A DNA stretch of 64,000 bases from Burkholderia sp. 9120 (GTDB lineage: Bacteria > Pseudomonadota > Gammaproteobacteria > Burkholderiales > Burkholderiaceae): positions 868,001 to 932,000 of the forward strand of contig NZ_JQNA01000001.1 of NCBI RefSeq assembly GCF_000745015.1, in the 5' to 3' direction. A model generated the notes under the pieces. That model was given only the letters and a program-made list of their open reading frames with translations. It ran no database searches and was not told the DNA's origin. The translations under genes were made by a program, and so were the position numbers. How positions within the stretch are numbered: position 1 is the first letter of the stretch; every line of letters starts with the position of its first letter. This document shows positions 34,971 through 43,850 of this stretch, one piece after another.

Positions 34971-36293
34971 TCAAGCCGCCTGATGCGGCATCGACGCCGG
35001 GTTTTCTCCACCATCCTCGGCACGCAGCGCGCGAGCGGCCGCGCGTGCCGTCAGCAAAGCGGCGAGCGTCACCTTCTTCAGCTTGTCGTTGTCCAGCGCG
35101 GTCAGCAGCGTGTCGCCATCCACCCGCGTAGCGTCGAGTTCGAGTTGATACTCCAGTTCCGCGCGGTCGATCACGAACAGATCGAACAAGCGCTCCACCG
35201 TGATCTGCGCCGGGTTGGCCAGCAGCAGGAAGTGCGGGCGCATGCCGTCCTCCTGCAAGCGCGCGATCCACTCGATTTCCTCCAGCTTCTGCAGCAGGTT
35301 GATCGTAGTGTCCATATCGCGGCGAAGCATCCGCGAAAGCTCGGGCACCGTGTAACCGCGCTTGCCCGCGTCGCGTGCTTCCGAAAGCCGCGCGAGCAGT
35401 TCGAGCGAGTCGAACAGATCGCTGCCCTCGAACGTAGGCCGGTGAAACTGCCCGATGCGGATCGCCGGTAACGCGGACGCGATCATCGCGCCCGCCAGCG
35501 TGATGAACCAGCACAGGTACATCCAGAGCAGGAACAACGGCACGGCGGCGAAGGCGCCGTACACGGCGGTGTAGGTCGGAATCCGGCGCACGTAGTAGCC
35601 GAAACCGCGCTTGGCGAGTTCGAACGCGATCGCCGCGGTCACGCCGCCGATCACCGCGTCGCGCCACTCCACCCGGCAGTTCGGCAAATACACGTAGAGA
35701 ATTGTGAAGGCCAGCGCCGTGAGCGGCAGCGCGGCGCCCGCGAGCGCCCATTCGATCAGCGGCGTGATGCGCTGCGCCGCCGTGAACGTCATGGATTGCG
35801 TGAACAGATACGAGGAAATCGACAGGCTCACGCCGATCAGCAGCGGGCCGAGCGTGATGATCGCCCAGTAGACGAGAATGCGCTGCGCGATGGGCCGCGG
35901 CTTGCGCACGCGCCAGATCACGTTGAACGCGGATTCGACCGTCATCATGGTCATCACGGCCGTGAGAAACAGCAGGATCATGCCGATCGTGGTGAGCCCC
36001 TTGGCCTTCGAAGCGAACTGGTTCAGATACTTGAAAATCTGACTGTTCAGTTGCGCGGGCATCAGGTGGTCGGCGAGGAAAAACTGCAGCGACTCCTGGA
36101 ACGAACTGAAGATCGGGAACGCGGTGAACAGCGCGAACGCGACCGTGGCGAGCGGCACGAGCGCGAGCATGGTGGTGAACGTGAGACTGCCGGCCACCTG
36201 CGGAATGCGGTCTTCGCTGCTGCGCTGCGCGGCAAATTGCGCGAGCCTCTTGAGCGTGTCGAGATCGAAACGCACCCTGGACAACAAACCCAC
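34971..36293 (-). CDS. YihY-family inner membrane protein with C-terminal regulatory domain
   Basis: 440 aa. Residues 30-275 hold the six-helix YihY/virulence factor BrkB domain (IPQVAGSLTFTTMLALVPLA then FAAVPLFLLWMYLCWFITLAGAMIAS). A cytoplasmic tail (about 290-430) contains a winged-helix-like section, GYTVPELSRMLRRDMDTTIN. The old name RNase BN is not supported for this family. GTG at 36293 is the longest start, but the AAGGAGG lies directly against it, so TTG at 36287 or 36284 (SRVRFDLDTLKR) is the more likely start. The gene converges with the Mpo1-like gene. Confidence 0.86.
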   Translation of the reverse strand: MGLLSRVRFDLDTLKRLAQFAAQRSSEDRIPQVAGSLTFTTMLALVPLATVAFALFTAFPIFSSFQESLQFFLADHLMPAQLNSQIFKYLNQFASKAKGLTTIGMILLFLTAVMTMMTVESAFNVIWRVRKPRPIAQRILVYWAIITLGPLLIGVSLSISSYLFTQSMTFTAAQRITPLIEWALAGAALPLTALAFTILYVYLPNCRVEWRDAVIGGVTAAIAFELAKRGFGYYVRRIPTYTAVYGAFAAVPLFLLWMYLCWFITLAGAMIASALPAIRIGQFHRPTFEGSDLFDSLELLARLSEARDAGKRGYTVPELSRMLRRDMDTTINLLQKLEEIEWIARLQEDGMRPHFLLLANPAQITVERLFDLFVIDRAELEYQLELDATRVDGDTLLTALDNDKLKKVTLAALLTARAAARALRAEDGGENPASMPHQAA

Positions 36294-36333
36294 CTCCTTG
36301 CTTCGTGAACCCGTGTTTCTGGACCGTGCTTAG

Positions 36334-37577
<1,244 letters not shown>

Positions 37578-37634
37578 CAAAAAAAGCGCCCGCCGTCATC
37601 CATCTCCGCGCCCCGAACCCGCTGACCGACCAAC

Positions 37635-39053
37635 ATGACCCAAACCGCTTTCCTCGCCGCCTGCCGTGACGCCATCGGCGCAACCCATGTCCTGACCGAC
37701 GCGCACGACACAGCCCCTTACCTCACCGACTGGCGCCGCCGCTATACCGGCGCGGCCTGCGCGGTGCTCTGCCCGGCCACCGCGAATGAAGCCGCCGCGC
37801 TCGTCAAACTCGCCGTCGAGCATCGCATCGCGCTGGTGCCGCAGGGCGGCAACACCGGCCTCGCCGGCGGCGCCACGCCGGACGCGAGCGGCGCGCAGGC
37901 GGTTATCAGCTTGCGGCGGCTGAATCGCATCCGCGACATCGATCCGCACAACAACACGATCACCGTCGAAGCCGGCGTGATCCTCGCCGAGGTCCAGAAG
38001 CACGCCGACGAAGCCGGCCGCCTGTTCCCGTTGAGCCTCGCGGCCGAAGGCAGTTGCACGATCGGCGGCAATCTCGCCACCAACGCGGGCGGCACCGGCG
38101 TGCTGCGCTACGGCAACACGCGCGAGCTGTGCCTCGGCCTCGAAGTGGTCACGCCGCAAGGCGAACTGTGGGACGGCCTGCGCGGACTGCGCAAGGACAA
38201 CACCGGCTACGATCTGCGCGATCTGTTCATCGGCGCCGAAGGCACGCTCGGCATCATCACCGCCGCCGTGCTCAAGCTGCATCCGCGGCCGGCCGCGCGG
38301 GTCACGGCGCTCGCCGCGCTCGCGTCGCCGCATGCGGCGCTCGATTTCCTGTCGCTGACCCAACGCATCGCCGGGCCGCTGCTGACCGGTTTCGAACTGA
38401 TGTCGGATTTCTGCCTGCGTCTGGTCGGCCGGCATTTTGAACAGATGCGCTATCCGTTCGCCGACACGCACGCGCAAGTCGTGCTGCTGGAACTGTCGGA
38501 CAGCGAGAGCGAAGCGCATGCGCGCGCGCTGTTCGAGCGGCTGATGGAAACCGCGCTCGAAGAAGGCCTGGTGCAAGACGCCGTAGTCGCGGAAAACCTC
38601 GCGCAATCGCGCGCGTTCTGGAATCTGCGCGAACATATTCCGCTCGCCCAGGCCGAGGAAGGTCTGAACATCAAGCACGACATCGCGGTGCCGATTTCGC
38701 GCATCGGCCATTTCATCGAAGAGACCGATGCGGCGATCGCGCAGGCGGTGCCCGGCGTGCGGATGGTGACGTTCGGCCATCTCGGCGACGGCAATCTGCA
38801 CTACAACGTGCAGGCGCCCGAGGGCGTCGACGCGAAGGTGTTTCTCAAGCAGTACCAGAGCCCGATCAACCAGATCGTCTACGACAGCGTGCACCGGCAC
38901 CGTGGCAGCATCAGCGCGGAACACGGGCTCGGCCAGTTGAAGATCGACGAAGCAATGCACTACAAGCAGGACGTCGAAGTGCACTTGATGCGCGTTGTCA
39001 AACACGCGCTCGATCCGCTGAATCTGATGAACCCGGGCAAGGTGCTACGCTAA
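37635..39053 (+). CDS. FAD-linked oxidase (GlcD/D-2-hydroxyacid dehydrogenase type)
   Basis: 472 aa. The FAD_binding_4 domain has the PP-loop pattern LVPQGGNTGLAGGATPDASG and AEGSCTIGGNLATNAGGTGV. The C-terminal substrate domain has GHLGDGNLHYNVQAPEGVD and RGSISAEHGLGQLKID. Family members oxidise D-lactate, glycolate or D-2-hydroxyglutarate and pass electrons to quinone or cytochrome. No GlcE/GlcF partner is adjacent, so a stand-alone D-2-hydroxyglutarate or D-lactate dehydrogenase is the more likely form. Confidence 0.88.
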   Translation: MTQTAFLAACRDAIGATHVLTDAHDTAPYLTDWRRRYTGAACAVLCPATANEAAALVKLAVEHRIALVPQGGNTGLAGGATPDASGAQAVISLRRLNRIRDIDPHNNTITVEAGVILAEVQKHADEAGRLFPLSLAAEGSCTIGGNLATNAGGTGVLRYGNTRELCLGLEVVTPQGELWDGLRGLRKDNTGYDLRDLFIGAEGTLGIITAAVLKLHPRPAARVTALAALASPHAALDFLSLTQRIAGPLLTGFELMSDFCLRLVGRHFEQMRYPFADTHAQVVLLELSDSESEAHARALFERLMETALEEGLVQDAVVAENLAQSRAFWNLREHIPLAQAEEGLNIKHDIAVPISRIGHFIEETDAAIAQAVPGVRMVTFGHLGDGNLHYNVQAPEGVDAKVFLKQYQSPINQIVYDSVHRHRGSISAEHGLGQLKIDEAMHYKQDVEVHLMRVVKHALDPLNLMNPGKVLR

Positions 39054-39104
39054 CGTCTCAGGCCGCCGCCCTCTCCGGCGGCGCCGTTTGCAGGAGTCGT
39101 GGCC

Positions 39105-39911
39105 GTGAAGATTCGAGTGCTGTCCGATCTGCATCTGGAGAACGACGAACCCGAGCTGATACCGCATGCTCAGGCCGACCTGATCGTGCTGGCGGGCGAC
39201 ATCCACAATCACGCGGCCGGGCCGCGTTGGGCCGCGCAAACTTTCGACGATACCGTGCCGGTGATCTACGTGCCCGGCAATCACGAGTACTACGACGGCG
39301 AATTCGGCGCGCTCGACGCCGCGCTATACGATGCGGCCGCGCAGGTCGACAACGTGCACGTGCTGAACAACGCCACGCTGGTCGACCCGCAAGGCCAATG
39401 GCGTGTGCTCGGCACCACCTTATGGACCGACTTCGCGCTGTATGGCGCCGACCCCGCCACGCTGGCCGATTCGATCGATGCCGCGCGCCGTACCATGCTC
39501 GATTTTCGCGGCCCGATCCAGACGAACTGGCCGCACGACACGCACGACGCCGCGCGCGAATTCACGCCCCGCGATTCGCTCGCCCTGCACCAGCAGGCGC
39601 GCAGTTGGCTCGAAAGCGAGCTGGCCAAACCGTTCGACGGCAAGACGATCGTCGTCACGCATCACGCGCCGCATCGGCTGAGTCTGGCTGAACGGTATGC
39701 CGAAGACCGCGTGTCGGCGGGATTCGTCAGTCATTTGCCGGAACTGGTGCGCGCGCCGGTCGCGCTGTGGATTCATGGTCACACGCATACGCCGTTCGAC
39801 TACACCGTGAACGGCACACGCGTGGTCTGCAATCCGCGCGGTTACCTCGACCGGCGCACCGGGCAGTGGGAAAACCCGGCGTTCAGGTGGGATAAGGTAG
39901 TCGAGATCTAG
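39105..39911 (+). CDS. Calcineurin-like metallophosphoesterase
   Basis: 268 aa, with all five metallophosphatase motifs: DLHLEND, AGDIHNH, PGNHEYYDG, VTHHAPH and HGHTHTPFDY. Start: AGGAG is 8 nt before the second GTG at 39105 (MKIRVLSDLHLE), against only 2 nt before the first GTG at 39099, so 39105 is preferred. It is a soluble phosphoesterase; the substrate is not predicted. It lies between the oxidase and the SRAP gene, 32 bp before the latter. Confidence 0.87.
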   Translation: MKIRVLSDLHLENDEPELIPHAQADLIVLAGDIHNHAAGPRWAAQTFDDTVPVIYVPGNHEYYDGEFGALDAALYDAAAQVDNVHVLNNATLVDPQGQWRVLGTTLWTDFALYGADPATLADSIDAARRTMLDFRGPIQTNWPHDTHDAAREFTPRDSLALHQQARSWLESELAKPFDGKTIVVTHHAPHRLSLAERYAEDRVSAGFVSHLPELVRAPVALWIHGHTHTPFDYTVNGTRVVCNPRGYLDRRTGQWENPAFRWDKVVEI

Positions 39912-39943
39912 TCCGTCATGCCGGTCGTCTCCGGAGGTCGCTC

Positions 39944-40684
39944 ATGTGTGGTCGAATCAGCCAGTACCGCGATCCGCGCCTTTACACGCAGCATCTGGGT
40001 CTCGCCGATCCGCTGATGCTGTTCGATGCCGCCGACCGTCGCCCCGGCTATAACCTCGCGCCGGGCACGCATCCGCTCGCGATTTTTGCCGATCAAACGC
40101 TGCGCCCGGTCCACTGGGGCTATTGCCCGGATTGGGCGCGAGAGCAACATTTGCCGCAGACCATCAACGCGCGCGCCGACGCCGCGCCGACCGCGCGCTA
40201 TTTCAAAGAATTGTGGAAAACCGGCCGGGTATTGGTGCCAGCGGACGGCTGGTTCGAGTGGCGCAGAGCGGCCGCACCGTCGACGGAAAGCGCCGAAAGC
40301 GCGCCCGACGTGGCGCAGACCGGCGCCTCATCCGACGCGACGCCGCGCCAACCCTACTTTGTGCATCTGAAAAGCGCCGCGCCGATGTATCTGGCGGCGC
40401 TATCGAGCGTACGCGGCACGGAGCCGCAAACGGAAGGCATGGGTCTGGTGATCGTGACGGCCAGCGCCGACGCAGGTCTTGTCGACCTGTACGACCGCCG
40501 TCCACTGGTGTTCGGGCCGGAAGCGGCACGTCGCTGGCTGGAACCGGATTTACCGGCCGATGAGCTGGAGCAACTGGCGCGCACGGGCGGCCTGGCCGCC
40601 GGGCGATTCCGCTGGCATCGTGTGAGTCACGACGTGGATCGCACGCTCAACGACGAGCCGGGTTTGATCGAAGCGCTGGATTGA
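39944..40684 (+). CDS. SRAP/YedK-family protein with His-to-Tyr change
   Basis: 246 aa of the SOS-response-associated peptidase (HMCES/YedK) family. It starts MCGRISQY, so Cys 2 is the nucleophile that forms a thiazolidine crosslink with abasic sites. Other conserved residues are present: Asn 75 in INARAD and Glu 105 in DGWFEW. The motif that usually reads HDRMPVIL is YDRRPLVF here (Tyr 183), so the family's catalytic His is missing. An insertion of about 20 residues, rich in Ser, Ala and Pro, follows WRRAAAP. It shields abasic sites in single-stranded DNA, inferred from family. Confidence 0.85.
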   Translation: MCGRISQYRDPRLYTQHLGLADPLMLFDAADRRPGYNLAPGTHPLAIFADQTLRPVHWGYCPDWAREQHLPQTINARADAAPTARYFKELWKTGRVLVPADGWFEWRRAAAPSTESAESAPDVAQTGASSDATPRQPYFVHLKSAAPMYLAALSSVRGTEPQTEGMGLVIVTASADAGLVDLYDRRPLVFGPEAARRWLEPDLPADELEQLARTGGLAAGRFRWHRVSHDVDRTLNDEPGLIEALD

Positions 40685-40702
40685 AAAACTGAAAGTCTAA
40701 AC

Positions 40703-40732
40703 ACGCGGGCACAGCGAAAACGCTGCCCGCGA
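40703..40732. repeat. Hairpin between convergent SRAP and small membrane genes
   Basis: GCGGGC and GCCCGC pair, with inner AGCG/CGCT and an AAAA loop and a 2-nt bulge. It follows the SRAP stop by 20 nt. The plus-strand tail is only GAATTT, so this is a weak terminator candidate. Confidence 0.4.
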
Positions 40733-40735
40733 ATT

Positions 40736-40894
40736 TCACCGATCGTGCCGCTGCGCCCGAAAATCCGCGCGCTCGACCTTGATCGGCACCAGTTGCGGCT
40801 GCTGCTCCCGCAGACGGCGCAGCAGATCACGCGATGCGGCAATCCCGATCAGTCCAAACATGACGGCCACGCCGATCATCAGATGCGTATCCAT
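40736..40894 (-). CDS. 52-residue membrane-anchored small protein
   Basis: A short frame: ATG at 40894, TGA at 40736. The protein opens MDTHLMIGVAVMFGLIGIAA, a single hydrophobic helix, then a basic amphipathic stretch (SRDLLRRLREQQPQ) and an Arg-rich end. A GAGGGA lies 5 nt before the ATG. Its size and layout suggest a membrane anchor with a cytoplasmic charged helix. I do not recognise a family, and homology was not tested, so this is a small-protein candidate rather than a certain gene. Confidence 0.5.
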   Translation of the reverse strand: MDTHLMIGVAVMFGLIGIAASRDLLRRLREQQPQLVPIKVERADFRAQRHDR

Positions 40895-41047
40895 GAATCC
40901 CTCGTCCTTCCATTAGTGCGTTTTGCCGAACAGCAGCGAAATTGAACGCGTCCGGCTGAAGCGGCAGCGCATGAACGACACGTTAGCAAATCGACCGCAC
41001 GGCAGAAGTAAGGAAATGTTGCGGCGCGGCAGCGATGTAACAGCCGT

Positions 41048-41989
41048 TCACGCACGCGCGAACTGCCGCAACTCTTCCTGATCCGCGGCCAGCGTGGCGG
41101 GCAATTCGTCGCGCAAAAATTCGACCCACGTACGGATTTTCGCGTCCAGATACTGGCGCGACGGATACAACGCGTACAGATTCATTTCCTGCGACGTGTA
41201 TTCGGGCAACAGCCAGACGAGATTGCCGCTACGCAAACCGCTGATCGCCGAGTAGATCGGAATCAGCCCGACCCCCATACCCCGGCTCACCGCGACCGCC
41301 ATGGCTTCGGCCACGTTCACCTGAAACCGGGACGAGCCCAGCGCGACCGTTTCCTCGCCGTTCGGACCGTCGAAGGTCCATTTGTCCGTCGGAAACACCG
41401 GCGTCACCATTTGCATGCAGGTGTGGTTTGCGAGATCGGCGGGCGTCTGCGGCACGCCGTGCCGCTCCAGATACGCCGGCGACGCGCACACAATGCTGAA
41501 CGCGCTGCCCAGCCGTTGCGACACCAGCCCCGAATCCGGCAGGCCGGTCGTGGCAAGCGTCAGCGACACGTCAAAACCTTCGTCGAGCAGGTCGGGCATG
41601 CGCTGCGCGAGCGTCAACTCGATCTGCACGTCCGGATAGCGCTCCTGATAAAGGCCGACGGCGGGCACCACGTAGTGCTGCCCGAAGCTCGTCATGGCAT
41701 GCACCTTGAGCTTGCCGGCAGGCCGCGCGTGCGCGTCGCCCGCCTCGGCTTCCGCCTGATCCACGTAGGCGAGGATCTGCTCGCAACGTTGCAGGTAGCG
41801 CTCACCGGCTTCCGTCAGCGCAATGCGGCGCGTGGTGCGGTTCAGGAGACGCGTGCGCAGATGCGCTTCCAGATCGGACACCGCGCGCGACGCGTAGGCC
41901 GTCGTGGTGTTCAGGTGCTGCGCGGCGCCTGTAAAGCTGCCCGCTTCGACCACCCGGACAAATACGCGCATGTTTTGAAGCGTATCCAT
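41048..41989 (-). CDS. LysR-family regulator of the adjacent efflux operon (AaeR-like)
   Basis: 313 aa: N-terminal HTH (residues 1-60, VVEAGSFTGAAQHLNTTTAY then RAVSDLEAHLRTRLLNRTTRR), then a substrate-binding-protein-like effector domain. It reads divergently from the tripartite efflux genes starting at 42145, in an arrangement like aaeR-aaeXAB in E. coli, where aromatic carboxylic acids are inducers. The inducer here is unknown. A pair of GCGATTGT sequences in the shared region may be binding half-sites. Confidence 0.9.
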   Translation of the reverse strand: MDTLQNMRVFVRVVEAGSFTGAAQHLNTTTAYASRAVSDLEAHLRTRLLNRTTRRIALTEAGERYLQRCEQILAYVDQAEAEAGDAHARPAGKLKVHAMTSFGQHYVVPAVGLYQERYPDVQIELTLAQRMPDLLDEGFDVSLTLATTGLPDSGLVSQRLGSAFSIVCASPAYLERHGVPQTPADLANHTCMQMVTPVFPTDKWTFDGPNGEETVALGSSRFQVNVAEAMAVAVSRGMGVGLIPIYSAISGLRSGNLVWLLPEYTSQEMNLYALYPSRQYLDAKIRTWVEFLRDELPATLAADQEELRQFARA

Positions 41990-42010
41990 AACCTTCCTCT
42001 TTTATCGGAA

Positions 42011-42107
42011 GCGATTGTTACATGATTCGCAAAGGCGATTGTCTCAGATCCCGTAAAAATGCCTTGCATCTTTACAGGTTATTCCCCAATCAATCAAAAA
42101 ATATAAT
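42011..42107 (+). promoter_or_regulatory. Efflux operon promoter region with direct GCGATTGT repeats
   Basis: GCGATTGT occurs at 42011-42018 and 42035-42042, 24 bp apart start to start. A perfect TATAAT at 42102-42107 gives a predicted start about 30 bp before the GTG at 42145. No good -35 lies 17 bp before it, which fits a promoter activated by a LysR protein. Confidence 0.45.
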
Positions 42108-42144
42108 GACGCACATGCTTCTATAGTCAATTTTGGAGGAAATC

Positions 42145-43839
42145 GTGCAGTCTCCGGTACAGAAAGGGATCGCCGCAACCGCGGTTCTTACGATCCTATT
42201 AACAATCGCCGGCTGTGCAAGTACCGGAGGCATCGCGCCGCAAGCGAACAGCGTGGCGCCCTCCTCGCTCGACGTGGGCAACGCGATCCGCGCCGCCGAC
42301 GCGGACGCCCAGTGGCCCGCCGCCGACTGGTGGCGCGCCTATAACGATCCGCAACTCAACGAATGGATCGCCGCCGCGCAAGCCGGCAATCCGAGTCTCG
42401 CGGCCGCCCAGGCGCGCGTGCGCGAGGCCATGTCGATGGCGGGCGTCGCGCGCTCGGCGCTAGCGCCGCAAGTCAACGGCAGCCTGTCGGTGCAGCGTCA
42501 GAAGTGGGCCGACAACCTGTACTACGGCCCGGGTCCGCTCGCGGGCGAGCAATCGTGGAACAACACCGGCACGCTGGGCCTGTCGTATCACCTCGATCTC
42601 TGGGGCAAGGACCGCAACGCCGCCGAACGCGCGCTCGACGCCGCCCACGCCAGCGCCGCGGATGCGCGCGCCGCCCAACTCGAACTGGAAGGCAACGTGG
42701 TGCGCACGTACATCGAGATGTCGATGAACTATGCGCTGCTCGACATCGCCAAGGCGACCCTGAAGCAACAGCAGCAGATCGTCGATCTCGCCAACCGCCG
42801 GCTGAAGGGCGGCATCGGCACGCAGCTCGACGTGAGCCAGGCCGAAACGCCGCTGCCGGAATACGACCGCCAGATCGACGCGCTCGACGAGCAGATCGCG
42901 CTCGGCCGCAACCAGTTGGCCGCGCTGGCCGGCAAAGGTCCGGGCGCGGGCGATGCGATCCAGCGTCCGACGCTGTCGCTGGATACCGCGCCGGCCAGCC
43001 TGCCCAGCAGCTTGCCCGCCGACCTGATCGGCCATCGGCCGGACGTGGTCGCGGCGCGCTGGACCGTGGCGGCGCAGGCGCGCGGCATCGACGTCGCCAA
43101 GGCCGACTTCTATCCGGACATCAACCTGCTTGCGTCGATCGGCGGTTATGCCGCGATGGGGCCGCTGTTCCAGTTCCTGAAGAATCCGTCGCATAGCTGG
43201 AGCGCGGGGCCGGCGCTGTCGCTGCCGATTCTCGACGGCGGCCGCTTGCGCTCGCAACTCGGCGCGGCGTCGGCGGGTTACGACGAAGCGGTCGATCGTT
43301 ATAACCAGTCGATCGTGGGCGCGTTGAAGGACGTGTCCGATCAGGTGATCCGGATCCGCTCGCTCGCCACGCAGGCCGGTGACGCCGACCGTTCGGTCGC
43401 CGCCGCCCGCAAGAACTACGATCTGTCGCGCGAAGGTTACCGGCGCGGCCTGACCGATTATCTGAACGTGCTGGTCGCCCAGAACCAGCTGCTGCGCGCG
43501 CAGGAAGGCGTTGCGAAGATTCAGGCCGAGCGGCTGGGCGCGCATGCGTCGCTGGTCACGGCCTTGGGCGGCGGGCTCGACGAGCCGGCTAACGGTCCGC
43601 AGGCGAATGAGACGCTGCCGGCGCATGGCAAGGGCAGTAGCGCCAAAGGCAACGTGGCGGGCGATCCTGCCGCGAAACCCGCTGACGTGTCCGTTCAGAC
43701 CGGCGCGGCGAGCCACGCGGGTAACACCGCCACGCCCGCCAGCCAAAGCGGAAGCGGAAGCGGAAGCGCAGGTAACACAGGCGTCAGCGCGGCAGTCACC
43801 GCAACGCGATCGTCCACCACCGCGCCCGCGGTCGAGTGA
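42145..43839 (+). CDS. NodT-family outer membrane efflux lipoprotein
   Basis: 564 aa. The start is GTG 42145, 5 nt after GGAGGA; the upstream TTG at 42133 lies inside the ribosome-binding site and is not used. A lipoprotein signal ends in LTIAG-C at residue 24. Two TolC-like OEP repeats follow (QLNEWIAAAQAGNPSLAAAQ; RRLKGGIGTQLDVSQAETPL) and then a long Ala/Gly/Ser-rich C-terminal tail (about 480-564) not typical of NodT. It forms the outer-membrane channel of the efflux system encoded with the next three genes; the gene stop overlaps the FUSC region by 4 nt. Confidence 0.9.
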   Translation: MQSPVQKGIAATAVLTILLTIAGCASTGGIAPQANSVAPSSLDVGNAIRAADADAQWPAADWWRAYNDPQLNEWIAAAQAGNPSLAAAQARVREAMSMAGVARSALAPQVNGSLSVQRQKWADNLYYGPGPLAGEQSWNNTGTLGLSYHLDLWGKDRNAAERALDAAHASAADARAAQLELEGNVVRTYIEMSMNYALLDIAKATLKQQQQIVDLANRRLKGGIGTQLDVSQAETPLPEYDRQIDALDEQIALGRNQLAALAGKGPGAGDAIQRPTLSLDTAPASLPSSLPADLIGHRPDVVAARWTVAAQARGIDVAKADFYPDINLLASIGGYAAMGPLFQFLKNPSHSWSAGPALSLPILDGGRLRSQLGAASAGYDEAVDRYNQSIVGALKDVSDQVIRIRSLATQAGDADRSVAAARKNYDLSREGYRRGLTDYLNVLVAQNQLLRAQEGVAKIQAERLGAHASLVTALGGGLDEPANGPQANETLPAHGKGSSAKGNVAGDPAAKPADVSVQTGAASHAGNTATPASQSGSGSGSAGNTGVSAAVTATRSSTTAPAVE

Positions 43840-43850
43840 GGCAACCGGCC

